Shown: positions 1 to 13,000 of the stretch, piece after piece
Position numbering within the stretch: position 1 is the first letter of the stretch
Layout: each line of letters begins with the position of its first letter
DNA from: Capitella teleta
Lineage: Eukaryota > Annelida > Polychaeta > Capitellidae
Direction: 5' to 3'
DNA: 64,000 bases
NCBI GenBank assembly: GCA_000328365.1
Contig: KB302777.1
Coordinates: forward strand, 81,385-145,384
Program-made: the position numbers and the translations under genes
Notes under the pieces: generated by a model
What the model was told of the DNA's origin: nothing
The model's input: the letters and a program-made list of their open reading frames with translations, nothing else
The model's database searches: none

Positions 1-2181
1 TGCAACTCACACAGTAATGTGGATGCTCAGATATGAAACATCCCAGTCACCCTCGTTTTAATTAATGAGATGAACAAGTGAGTATCTTTCAAATGCTAGC
101 TATGTGATGGTTAAGTATCGCTTGATCAGAATTAGTTGAGAGACCTAAACATAATAGCAGTAAGAAAAGGAAGCATAAGAATAGCAGCTATACATAGTTT
201 ATATATTAAGCATTAAATATTCAGACCGTATGCCCAGAACCCCAAACCATCGGATATCAGCATTTAACAATGAGTATCAATTTGTGGTACGATTGCATTG
301 TCATGTGAGTATCCTTTAATTATGCCAAGAAAGAGAATAGAAATTCCGACAGACATCACGAGAATTACACCGATCTATCACACCTGATCGGACGTCGTTC
401 GGGGAAGCACCTCCCGTTCTGAGTACTGCTCCTCCTCTGCCAGCAAATCATCCTATACCCTCTGCCACGCCATTAATTCTTTGAACTTTCCTTCCTCGAA
501 TTCTAGTCCCATGGATACGCCGAACTCATAGGTCTGCAAATATGACATTGTCTCTTTAATTGATGGATTTCTGTGAGCTAGAAGGGGCCAAAAAGGGCGA
601 TGCGTCTCAGGCGCTGTCCTGCCTTGAACACCCGGGGATGATCAGTAATCATTATCCTCAGATCCCAGTCCTATCATTCATCTGGATCAATCAGCCGTCA
701 GAGGCGCCGCGCATGTATAATGCACGTGTGCACTTAATTCTATGGCTTGTGTCTGCAAGACTGCAATCTGCAATTGTTGACGGTTGCCATGGTTACAATT
801 GTGACTTTATCTATTTTTACTCTATGGGAGATTAAATCACAAGAGCGTTGATCATCCGTGTTGGCACGAGCCAAGAATAGACACGTCACGTGGTCTGATT
901 GTGAATGACAGGCAAGAATAATAGATTAATCTTATAAATGAAAAATCAAATCATATCAAAATAGTTTCATCAATAATTTTCTATTATTACGGGAAGTGCT
1001 GCTACTTGGCGAATGTATCAGTTCTGCTCCATCTTCCAGACTACACTGCCATTTATTTCAATTGCCAAACATTCAGCTTCCTTGGCCTATAATATACGAA
1101 GCGAAGATATTTGTCAGCAGCGCGCACAAAGGCGAGGGGCATTGCTGATGACCCATACGACCCTCGCCTCACAGATCCACATTAAGTGTGTCACACAGCG
1201 CACGTGATTCTAGGCTCAGACCCCGATTCATCATTCCCACAACACAAAAGTCGCATCATTCGAGCAAATAGCTGCTGTGATCCAAGATCATTCGAGGCAC
1301 GCGTCCTCGCCAGGCACTGATGCATTCGCTGCTGTGGCGAAGGAAACCTTTGCTGTTCTTTCACCGATTAGCATTACCAGTTTTTAACACAAAAGACAAA
1401 AGGTCCATCAGTGCACCTTTAATCCGCATGTTGATCTATCCCACCCTTCCAATGATGTAAGCATATCTCTTCATGGTTCGTGGAACTCATAATTGAGGAT
1501 GATGTCAGGTTAGTAAAATTCGCTCAGGGCGCACTGAGCGATCAGATCACAAAATGACATCAAACAGGAGACAGGCTGATATAAATTACAAGCGGTGACC
1601 TCAGTGCACTCTGTGTGACCCTCATCGGTACCTCCAAGCCCTGACTCCCTCCTTCGATGAGAACCTCTTTCAACTCGTATCCAGTCACCAGACAGCTTCC
1701 TTCTGGCCAGTCCACAAGGACACCGGGTTCATCGCAAATTAGACATCAAACGCCGACACCTGATGCGATCTCAGGACAAGCATAGACAACCGAGCGACTG
1801 GCAAAGCATTCTTTTTTGCTTACTCCGATGTCAAGGCATCTTGCTGGTTCAGAGCGCTGCTTTGTTATTAATATTTGTTATTATTACAGTGCATTACTTC
1901 TTACATTAAACGTCCTTAGTGAAATTTTTATGAGAAGTAAGAAATAAATACATAGATACAAATTACTCGACAAGCGATATCTACAGGATATCTGATCGAC
2001 GAGTGTTCCAAATGAAATATGAATTTGGAATATATCGCAAAAGTTAAAATCCCAATATAAAATAAATCAGCTATTATAAACCCCTAAACATCGACATGCA
2101 GACATCCACTAGCAGAAGTGGTTGACGTTGAAAGATGAAACTAAGATTGTTATGAAAAGTTGAGTTGCATCACAATTCCGC
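1..2181. other. Intergenic, no gene recognised
   Basis: Both strands hold only short open frames with no family resemblance and no convincing chain of splice sites. I see no RNA gene and no mobile-element ends here. Confidence 0.6.
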
Positions 2182-2572
2182 CTCACCATCCAACCTCACC
2201 GTCCAATCTAACCATCCAACTGCCTCAACATCCAACCTCACTATCCAACCTCACCACCCAGCCTCACCACCCAACCTCACCCACCTAGCCTGACCACCCA
2301 ACCTCACCCACCTAGCCTGACCACCCAACCTCACCCACCCAGCTTCACCATCCAACCTCACTATCCAACCTCACCACCCAGCCTCACCATCCAACCTCAT
2401 TATCCAACCTCACCACCCAGCCTCACCACCCAACCTCACCCACCCAGCCTCACCACCCAGCCTCACCACCCAACCTCACCCACCCAGTCTCACCATCCAA
2501 CTGCCTCACCATCCAACCTCACCACCCAACCTCACCCACCCAGCCTCATCATCCAACCTCACCCACCATTCA
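2182..2572. repeat. 13/14-bp minisatellite (CCTCACCACCCAA type)
   Basis: About 30 tandem copies of a C-rich unit of 13 bases (CCTCACCATCCAA and close variants), mixed with 14-base variants ending CCCACCCAG or CCACCTAG. Several multi-unit blocks recur in the same order, which suggests duplication of groups of units by unequal exchange or slippage. The strand is strongly asymmetric, with almost no G on the plus strand. Confidence 0.9.
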
Positions 2573-2984
2573 AAATCTAGACCCCAAGTCCGGGTGCTGA
2601 CCATGAGAGGCGAGAGCGAAGGTGTACATAGCACCGACTCCGCCAAGAACACCTTTTGCATATTACATAATAGAGACGCCCATTCAAACAATTAATTGTG
2701 CTTCATTAATAGGGTTTTTTTTAGCTGCGTATGTTATCTTATAATGATTGTTTATGCTTCGATGATACTCATCGTGTGAATGTTTTCAGAGTATTGTGAA
2801 AACGTTCCTTAACAGCTGTGTTTATTTTGGCTGGAGTGCATAGATAAACATAACATATCATTGTTTTGTCATTAAATCACTCACGCTGTCTGATAAATCA
2901 AGTATTAAAATTATTTTAGTGTATTATTAATGCCCAGGGCCGTGCGCTTCGATATTAATGCTCTATAAGAATAGCATTCACATG

Positions 2985-4215
2985 AATGAAATAAATGAAA
3001 TTTTTATTTATATAGCGCCACAATTTCCAATAAAATTGTTCAGTTGCGCTTGCCATAATGCATGTAATAAAAAATAATAATATGGACATAAAATAAATAC
3101 AAGCATATATTAAAAAAACGTAACATATTGTAAGTGTACATTAGATATACAGTCATATTAAAATAATCAAAATGCAATTCTAAAAATGTGAGTTTTCATT
3201 TTGATTTCAAAAGGTCTAAAGATCTAGATTAACGTATATCAGTAGGTAATTCATTCCATAATAAAATAGATGCGGCATAAAAACATTGTTCAGTACATTT
3301 GTAATGAGGTTTTGGCACTAGTAGGATCGAGAGATGAATTTATTGACCGTAAATTACGGTCGGTGTATATACAGTTAAAAGATCTTTGGGATAGTCAGGT
3401 GCAGGTCCGTTTAAGGCTTTGTAAGTTATTAAAAGCACTTTAAATGATATAAGCTCTTTCTCGGGAAACCAGTGTAGACGTTTGAGGAGGGAGGAGATGC
3501 TGCAGAACTTGGATGATCGAGTGGCGATTTGAGCGGCGGTGTTCTGCATTCTTTGGAGCTTTTGAATTGCAGCATCGGAAGTCCTATTAAAAGGGAGTTA
3601 CTTAACGTTACATCATATGTTAGGGAATTCCGGATGAATGCTATTCTGCGATGATGAATGAAGCAGGACGTGCATGTTCTCGTGATGTGCTCTCTCATGT
3701 TGAGACTCTTATCGAACATGACGCCAATATTTCGCGCGCTTTTTGATGGTAGAAAAGCGCTTTCACCAACGAGTAGGGAGTCCATGGGAGAGACAATCAC
3801 AGCTCGAGGGTTACTGAAGCACATCACTTCAGTCCTGCTGTCATTTATCTTCAGATGATTTGCAGCCATCCATTGCTTAACAGATCTCACACAAGCTTCG
3901 AGTTTAGCGATTACATCTGACGGATCTTCATTGGCGTTGAAGGAAGCATACAACTGGGTATCATCTGCGTAAAAATGCGCGTCCACAGAATGCGATCGGT
4001 GGGACACCTGTGGAACACATCGGAGCAGCTTTTCTGATGACGAAGACGATCTTCCAAGTTCCCGGATTGGGTACGACAGTGTAAGTATGACCGAAACCAG
4101 TTCAGGGCGCTCTCTCTCTCTAAGACCAATGCGCTCTTCGAGAACATTCAGCAGCTTCTGATGACAAACAGCGTCGAACGCCGCAGAGAGATCCAACAGG
4201 ACTAAGATCACAACC
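2985..4215 (-). mobile_element. Truncated LINE, CR1/L2-like group
   Basis: On the minus strand, reverse-transcriptase motifs run in order: LDLSAAFD near 4190, HFYADDTQLYASF near 3965, WMAANHLKIN near 3860, then the C-terminal region with LHWFPEK and TYKALNGPAPDY near 3480-3390. This order and wording is typical of the CR1/L2/Rex-like groups. The element ends at about 2985-3020 with a GGCGCTATATAAATAAAA-like 3' end followed by short ATTT-type repeats, the usual tail of these elements. The 5' end is missing (no endonuclease), the catalytic region is shortened before the YADD motif, and the reading frame changes several times, so it is a dead copy. Exact clade is uncertain. Confidence 0.8.
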
Positions 4216-6969
4216 CAATTAAAGCATAATTCATCTATTCTTTATTCGCTAACAATTTAACAATTGGGTTCAATATCCGTTTTCTATATATAGAACACAT
4301 ATATACAGTGAAAATGCCTGTTTTTTGTTCATTTTTTATTTTTATTTTTTATTTTTTTATCAGACCATGCTATTCCGAACCACACGCGATAATAATAATT
4401 CCATAGATTGTGTTGAAATTTATGGATAGTGAACTGGGGTCGTTTTCTCTCAAAGATTGTAATAAAGCCATACACTTATACATTATGCGTACAATATTAT
4501 CTGATGGAGTGAACTGTTATATTGAATTCACTAATTATCAACGAACAAATTTACAAATTACAAATTTACGCCTGGGGCTTCACTGAATGCGACCACGAGT
4601 AATGATACTTTCCAAAGAATTACAGGGAATCATAAAAAGTGCTATTTACATAGACCCCATATGGGATGATTCGATAACTCGATTTCACGAGACTTGACAA
4701 ATAATTATTGAGAGATATGGACAAAGTGAGCACCTCACCATGTGACCATGAGCGATTCGAGTACGTTGGGAAGAGCGGCTTGCATGTGACGCATCCCCTC
4801 CCCTTCCCTCAATCCTTAGCTCATTTGTGGATCGGATTTCGCATTCATTTCCCTCGCGATAATCCGAAGGCGATTGGCCGGAAGGAAGCTCGTTGTATTA
4901 CTCCGCGCTCATGAATATTCAAGAGCTATCCGTGTGATAATGCGATTTTGATGCATTTGCGATCTCTGATGAGGAGAAAATTCAAACGCCGACGACCAAG
5001 ATGGACGCTGTCGATGTCACGATCGATGGCAAATCATCCCTTAACGCTCCTCGTACGACAAGGGCGGTCTGCTACCATTCTGCAAACCACTGGAATGCAC
5101 CTCGCATTGGAAAGAGGATGTTCACTCTACGCAATTCTAATCCCACTTCGTCCCAATGTGCCTCATTGGGCCTTGGGTGGAGCTTACTAAATGATTGGGA
5201 GAAAAAAAAATTCTTTGAACCAAATGCATGCAACGCAATCCTACAATTCTTTTGTACAAATTTAGCATGCATAATTAATTGCTACCGTTAGATGAGCTTC
5301 CAAGTATTTCCCACGAATGTCATTGGATTCATGCAATTAGCATGAATTTAGTAGGCCCTAACATTTATCAGCTGTTGATGTCATCCGTTCTGACCTTTTA
5401 GTTCTATTTACTTCTATAATTTATTGCCTGGATGAATTTGAATTGATTTTTAAACTGCTTTGAAAGACGTCGCATTTGATTTTTATTATATTGTTTTTCT
5501 AGCTCGCATACATCAGTGTGATCGAGAGATTAATTATATACATCTTATATATAGGTGGCAGACCGCATCGTATATTATCACGAGTTTTTTTTTTTTTGTA
5601 TTCACAAAGCTTGCAACAGCAGAATCCTCTATAGCTGGTTTCACCTTTCATAATCGAGAAGTTTATATTACGTAATAGATAATTACTAATGTAATCGATG
5701 AATAGGGCTTATCGTTTATTGTGTACATAATAATATTTAAGTTTCGTTTCACCAAATGGAGGTTCCAATTGATAAAAAAGAAAACCAAGAAAGTTAGAGG
5801 CCACGAGCATTAATGTGAATCCTGTTCTACGTTAAATATATTAGAGAGTTCTTCAGGCACATTAAGGTAATCAGGGACCTCATCAAGATTGCATGAGATG
5901 CTCAGGCACACTCTCATGAGGACATCTCGGAGCAGGGTCGCTGGTGTTTTTGTTGTTGAGGCACATTCCGCAATTGTTGACGCAAGAGATCAGACCGCTG
6001 GCCATGACAGCATATTGTCGTAGGTCTTTTTATTCGTATTTTTGCGCATTATTTTGTTTGTTTTGTTGTTTTATTAAACAACCGTGGCTAGTACGATTAC
6101 AACACCAATCTTGTTTCATTTTGTTTTTCTGTAACTTCTAGAAGGAAACACGAACCTTCGTCATACTCCCGTTTTGATAATTATGTAACTATGTTAATTT
6201 TGCGTTGATATCCAATTACGCCGTTGAAATCACATACTGGATTCAGCTGCGCAGAATGAGTTATATTGTTTATTATTTATTTTATTTTATTTTTTCATCC
6301 TATCTTGGCACTGGAACAACAGTGCATTTGATCCACATAGATATATTTACATTTTTTTTTTGACCATTGAAGGCAACAGACGAAGTGAAACAATTTTGCA
6401 TAACTTTTCAAGTGCATTTTTCTTCGGAATAAAGAACAAGATAATAATGGGGAAGATCATAGCAGAGAAACGGAGAATAGAAATTGAGAAACAGGGAGAG
6501 TCCGAGAGAGCGAGCCGTAATTATTTCGTTTTAGTTGAGAGTTGAGAAATAATTTTAATTTCATATTGGAATGTAACAATAATAGATATCACATACAATA
6601 AATGCACAAGAGAAAATATAAATTATCAATCGTACACTTACATAAATAAAGAAGTTGTTAATTAATTAAATTTTTCTTAACTAATCATTTTGTATAATAA
6701 CTACACGGAGTTTTGCCATGATATGTATGAAGTGCCTTTCATTGTAATTCACTGGGCATTCTCTACGACATAACGTAACCATTGATGAAGGCAATTAAAG
6801 AAGAGATTAGCCCCAGTCAGGGCTTTTTAATTAAAATTATAATAATAACATACAATAAGAGATATTTTGATTGAGAAAATAAGGAATGAAGTTGAGGTAT
6901 AACAAACAGATCGACGGTGGAAGGTCATGACCCCAGGTGGTCGAGGAGAAGTCCATCGAATGTTACTGA
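4216..6969. other. Intergenic, no gene recognised
   Basis: AT-rich, with short homopolymer tracts (T-runs near 5585 and 6352). The open frames overlap on both strands without any recognisable domain. It lies downstream of the channel gene's 3' end. Confidence 0.55.
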
Positions 6970-6975
6970 TTTATT
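6970..6975 (-). terminator. Candidate poly(A) signal of the CNG channel gene
   Basis: AATAAA on the minus strand, about 47 bases past the channel's stop codon. Distance and motif fit a polyadenylation signal, but it is a six-base match in AT-rich DNA. Confidence 0.4.
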
Positions 6976-7021
6976 CACTGCTTTCACGCGAACTTTTCAC
7001 ACTCACACTCTTACACGTACT

Positions 7022-10000
7022 TCAGATCATGGATTCTTTATTCTCTGGGAAGCACTTAGTGTCCTCACACTCGCTTAGTTCTTCGCTGCCGCAGACCTGC
7101 ATCTCGATCTCCGCCAGACGGTTCTCCACGTCCCACTGTTGCTTATTCAATTTGCGATTCATGCTGGCATTCTCAGTTTCAAGAGTCTGGAGACGCTCCC
7201 TCAGCCGACTGATCTCCTGCAGAAGCAGCTCACTCGACCCGTCGTGGGTGTTGGGGGAAACGCCGCCTGAAGAGTAAACAAACGGAGAGGGCGTTGACCC
7301 CGGAGGCATTCGTCCAGAGTACATGCTGGGAGACGAAGGTGGCCCAAGCTGCAGCTGCATATCTGGAGGCTGCAGCTGCTGCATATGTGCGGAGTATCCA
7401 TGGTAGGGTGAGTATGTCATAGGGGGAGGCACTGCTGGAGGGTAAGCTGAAGGAATCTGTTGATGTCCGCCAGTTGAGTAGCCGCGATGATGGTGCGACG
7501 GTGAATGTTGTTTCAGTGAGTGATGTGACGGCGGAGATGACTGCAGGGAAAGATGAGGAGGAACGCCGCCCTGTTCGATTGGGGTGAAGGCGGAGGAAGA
7601 GAGCTCCCGCGCTGGACACGGGGCGGGCGACACTGACCGCTTCATGGTTGACGGCGATTTCTGAGCAGAAGAGTCGGAGATGTAAGAGGTAATACTTGAT
7701 ACGGTCATAGAGTTCGTGATGTTGGCTTTCGTCTTTTGTGATGGCCGGTTTTCCTCCTTTCGGAGTCGGCCACTGCTTCCGGAATAAGTACCGCTACCGA
7801 CGCCAGACAGATTCTCTGGCAGTGATCCAAAGTCCTCAGTGTGTGATCTGGATGTAGATTGGCTGCTGGTGGATGACCTAGAGAGGTGAGCAGGAAGACC
7901 TTGGCACACAGCCATTGACTCCAAGGGAATCTTGCCCATGGACTCAACTAACCCAGGGGTGCTCTTGCTTCGATGTAACGCTGCAGGAAAAAAAAAAAAA
8001 GAGGACGCGAATTAGATTCAAGGTCACACAGCGAAAACCAAAACAACGAGCGCACTAAAATCGGGTGAATGCAGAAACAGTAAACCTGACAACCATGTCT
8101 AGGAACGCATGCAAAAGACACAAAAACATCAAGGAAGGAACTTAGACGTCGTCGCGTGCTTGGAGTCGCTGCTACGACGAACACAAGAGCAGTTGTAAAT
8201 GGAACGAAAGAGCAGTTTTCACAAGCACTTATTACTAAGCTTTGCATGCGAGTTTGACGAATGCCAAGTTTTACCTGTTTTGCCGTCGCTGCTGTTACCT
8301 TGCTCCAGAGGAGCTTTCTTGTATTTCGCCAATCGCTTGGCGGCTATCGCTTCCAGACGAACACGTGCAGTCGGGTAATCCTGAAGCACATCCCATAGGT
8401 CTTTCTTTGACAGCACAAACAAATCCGAGTATCCGACTGATCGGACGGAGGCCGTACGACGGTTGCCTTCACTTCCCATGTTCAAAATGCTAATTTCGCC
8501 AAAGTAGCTGCCCGCTCTGAGCATCGCAAGCACTGTCTTGCCGTTGTCGGTGACAACACGTAACTTGCCTCGACTCACGATATACATCTCTTTACCTACT
8601 TCACCTGTGAAAGAGAAACCAAACCTGAGATCATATTCTACCAGCATACTTATCGTTTTCACCTTTTCTGCATATAAAATCTCCAGGCGAAAAGAGCACT
8701 GGTCGCAGCTTGAGAACCAGTTCGCAGAGGAATCCCGCTTCAGTATTTTGGAAGATTTCCACCCGTTTCAACGTGTCCAGATGAACGTGAAGAGCGATCT
8801 CTGAGCGCAATGTGTTCGGTAGGAGCTGCAGTGTTTTTTCTTCGTCCGACGTCTTACTCAGCCAAAGATAATCAAACCAGCGAATCACTCTTTCTTGGAT
8901 GTGCATAGGTACACGCCGCAGGGACATGTACGTCTTGACACTGTCCAACTTGGCTGCGAAAGAGAAAGCGGTCGATTGTACACGATTTGCTCTGAATGCA
9001 TAGTAATTATTAGATCGGTCTCCCAGTTGAATGATTGCGCCTCCTTGGTGTAGTTTATATCATTTATTTATATTAAATTTCAGCCAATACAATTTTACCA
9101 CTCTGAAGAGACTGGCAATGGCAGTACGCGGTAGGAAGATAAACATTGGGGAGAAACGGAGGTCAAATATAGCACAATAAGCCCGGATCCTTTATATCAA
9201 GGCCGTCATGCATCAGGCTCTTACATACGTGATGCATGACTAAAGCGAAATATTCCCTCTTCAAATGAAAAGACATGCATGGGTATAATTCCCTTTATTT
9301 CTCTCTTCGGGGTATTCATGTTTATGTGTCTTTGAACCTGATGATGTGAGCATGAATATTCATTAGTTTCACTGGTGGTTATTGCAAAGTAAGGCTGAAG
9401 CAAAACATGATGTTGCCACTTAGGTGTACCTGGTTCAGGCATTATGAGCGATTACCAACCCATCAATCAAAATTAGGTAATCGATAATGAGGTAATTGCA
9501 TAATTAGGCAATCGGGGAAGACACACAATCCGATTGGACCATTATTCCGAATGAACAATGTCAGTTTTTCAATCAGTCTCCTGTTCAATGTGGAATTAAT
9601 TACATTGCAATGTTCCTGGCCACACTGATCAGCATACTGATAATCAGTATCCCGGTTATATGTATATCTCAGACAAGATGTTAAATATTCAAATGAGATC
9701 AAATGCAAGGTGAACCTCTTGATTAGCTCGGCATTTGCTTGACTTCGCACAACCCACAAGGAATATTCATCCAGAATTTGGCCATTGGGAATGTCACCCA
9801 GCATCTGGCCTTGTTATGTATAACCATAGATAAATTAAACTCACACTCACGACGTCTGCGCTCATTGTGGCCCAGACCCCCCCTCTCTCTCTCTTCACCA
9901 ACAGCCGCGCATTGCTACTCATGCGGTTATGCCACCTGAGCCATCAGGCTCCTCAAACCTCCGCTGATTGGTCGGCCAATTAGATAAGTAGATTACTTGT

Positions 10001-13000
10001 ATTGTGTAATCAACGCTGTCTATCCCAAAGCAGGATGGTCTAGCACAGCAGAATTGTGTTAGCGGGATAACCTGGGTTTGCTGTATTATTTCTACTACAC
10101 CGATTACTGGCACCCAGGTAAGATCCAGGGAAACACGATTTCCAGCATGCAGGGAATATAAGATTAGCAGCCATAAGCCATTTCATACGGCTCTGTTATA
10201 TCAAGAAAACGAAAGGTTTCGCCACTTGCAAGGTAATGCATTTTTTTACACCCTGATTAACCTTTCAATTTAGACTTCCGGTGAGGTGCATAAACTCTTT
10301 GAAGAGGTTGTAAAGCTTACAGAAATGGCCATTGATTATGAGAGGGCGGAGCAAGCACTGATAGGGTGATAATATAAAGATTCATTCATATTCATCGCTT
10401 TCATCTCATCACGCTGATTCATGAGTTTGTGTGAAACCGATCTAATGCCAAACGTCACAAATGGTCGCAATTCTTTGCCTCGGCTTCAAGCATGACTCCA
10501 ATTTCACCAGATGATGAGTGTAACAAAAACAAATGAGTGTTCCCTGTCAATATAAATTCCTATTGATGCCATTTGAAGGTTTTCAAACCTATTAATACAA
10601 CACCAAAATCATTATTACGCTCGGCCTCAAAAGTGCGGTTGTTGCACGATGCCTGATCAATCCTCCATAACTGATCCTAATTTTGCTGCAACGGAAAAGA
10701 AGAGCGAGATGAGCCAACGAGGTGAATATAGAAGCTGGATTCACATGATTGCAATTAGGACAACACACAAAGTCAACCAGACTTTCGGGCGCAGAAACTC
10801 AAAGCAAGATCCAGACAAGAGAAGAGAGGCACGCATATTCAACCCAGCAATCCTATTTGATCTGTGGCTTGCAAAAAGTCAACCTGGGATTCAGTGCAAA
10901 TTTCGCCAATTAAGAAGTAAGCGGTTCATTTGCCCGTTATATACCTGCAGCACGTTGACCAATCAGAGCGAGCAATGAGGGTGCCAATTACTCTAATGAA
11001 GGGCACTGCCGTGGAATGGCTAATGTTCTACACGAACCTCGCTTTGGTCTAATTGCTATGCCCCTAGACGGTTCATTAACTAGGATTTTCGCGTTATCTG
11101 ATCAGTGCTCGCCAGGCGCAAGAGTTATTAAATAATCCAGGTACACTCAAACCATTGTCCAAGAACCATGATTAGTTTGATAACACCCTCACCCTGGTAA
11201 CGGTCAATTCAAATCAGGACCTCCTAGGTATTAGTGTCGTCTGGGTGATCAAGCCCTTTCTTCTATAGTATAGAGCCAGCAAGTTATCACCGAGCCAGAC
11301 TTAGAATTGATTATATAAGAACTCTTCATTTTCATGGTCCATTATAAAAACGAGAGGGTAAACACAATCAAAAATAAGTATGCAATAATACTTGTCAATT
11401 AGGCCTATACTAGTAGCACTATTGTCGCATTCATAATTGGAATTCAATGCAGTCCGTGGTATGAAAAATACATGCTTGCATGGAGCAACTGTTAAATACA
11501 GTTAAAACAGACAGTACAATCCTAATGATTATGCATACAGATCTGAACAGGAATCACAAGGAAGAAAACGTATACCTGCAAAGAAGCAATGAAAGCTAAT
11601 TATGAGCTAAGACGATCAGGACCGAGAAGCCAGCCTTGAAATGTGGATATTCTTGGGTGATTGCATTGGCCTCATCAAACGGCGCTGCATTTAATTATAG
11701 CCGACCTGTGTATGCGACGTTATTTTGTGTGCACTTGTATGTTATGGGGATCAATTCTAGGCCATTACCTTCATTGATTAGCATTGATTAATGTGCATGC
11801 GAGAAGCACCTTGAAAAGAGGACATGCATATCTACGACGTGACCTCTGGTGTAAGTGCCCAGAAGATACAGCACAGGATGCAATCATTCAACAATGCACA
11901 CGTCCGCCCGCTCATCATCATCATAAAATTATAAGAATTCATTGCCCTTGTTATAGATTGTAGCAAATGAGCAGCATTGCGGTCAGGGCTGATTTATGAG
12001 CAGTCCTTTGCAAGGCCCTGGGTTCAACTTCCAGCAGCATCAAGCGTTAACGGTGAATCACAGTGGATTGATTCGATATCTATATGATTTAAAGGTGTGC
12101 CCGTCACCTGTTTTCCATCTCTCTCTCCAATAACCTCGGACTAATCGAACCAGGTATGGATAAATGAAGGTAAAAAGAGTCAACCCTGAACACCAGGCGT
12201 GGAGCCCCTCCTTCCACAAAGAGTTCACCCACGCAAAGGCTCCCTATCGCACAGTCTGAAATATAGGACTGAGCATGGCTGTGTCCCCACCTCAATATTT
12301 AAGGGGGATCTTGTCCTTCCAATACCCTCCAAATCCATGGCAATTCTTTTTAAAGCTCAGCAGACTCTGCGCTAAAACGCCCACGTCAGATTCACAGCTG
12401 TGAGTTATTGTTCGGAGATGGTGCCGCCGACATTGCGAATTGCGTTCAGAGAATAAAACACGCCTAAACTAACTCATTGGTGCTTTTGCTGCCTCAAATT
12501 AAGGGCTTTGACCCACCCTCAACCTAAAGAAACCCCAAATCATGACCCGGAGCTTCATGAGTCCACCAAGCATCAACATTGATGGTCACGGAGTAGACTC
12601 ATTCATCTTGGCTCAAAAATTGGCTCCAACCATCTCTCACTCTGATTCAAGACGAACCGCCCCACGTAGACCAGGCTCTAACCACAGTGGCACGCTACTC
12701 AACAAGCACCCCAGCATATATGCATGCAATTAAAATTGAGTCCTAAGCACACAATACATCGGAATCATGGGGCATACGTGCTCAGAACGAGAGGTGTTAT
12801 CTACTTCCACATGAGGGGTCTTTGGTGATTCCAAGAGGAGAGGGTTGACATGACACTGCATTCCATACAAAAGTCAAGATCTGTGGTAACAATTACCTGA
12901 AATAATAGGCGCCAGAAGAGGCATAGTTATAGTCGGGGGTGGTTTCCGATTGTCTCAAATTTCAATTATAAGTTTATGAAATACAAGAAGTATCCAAGTA

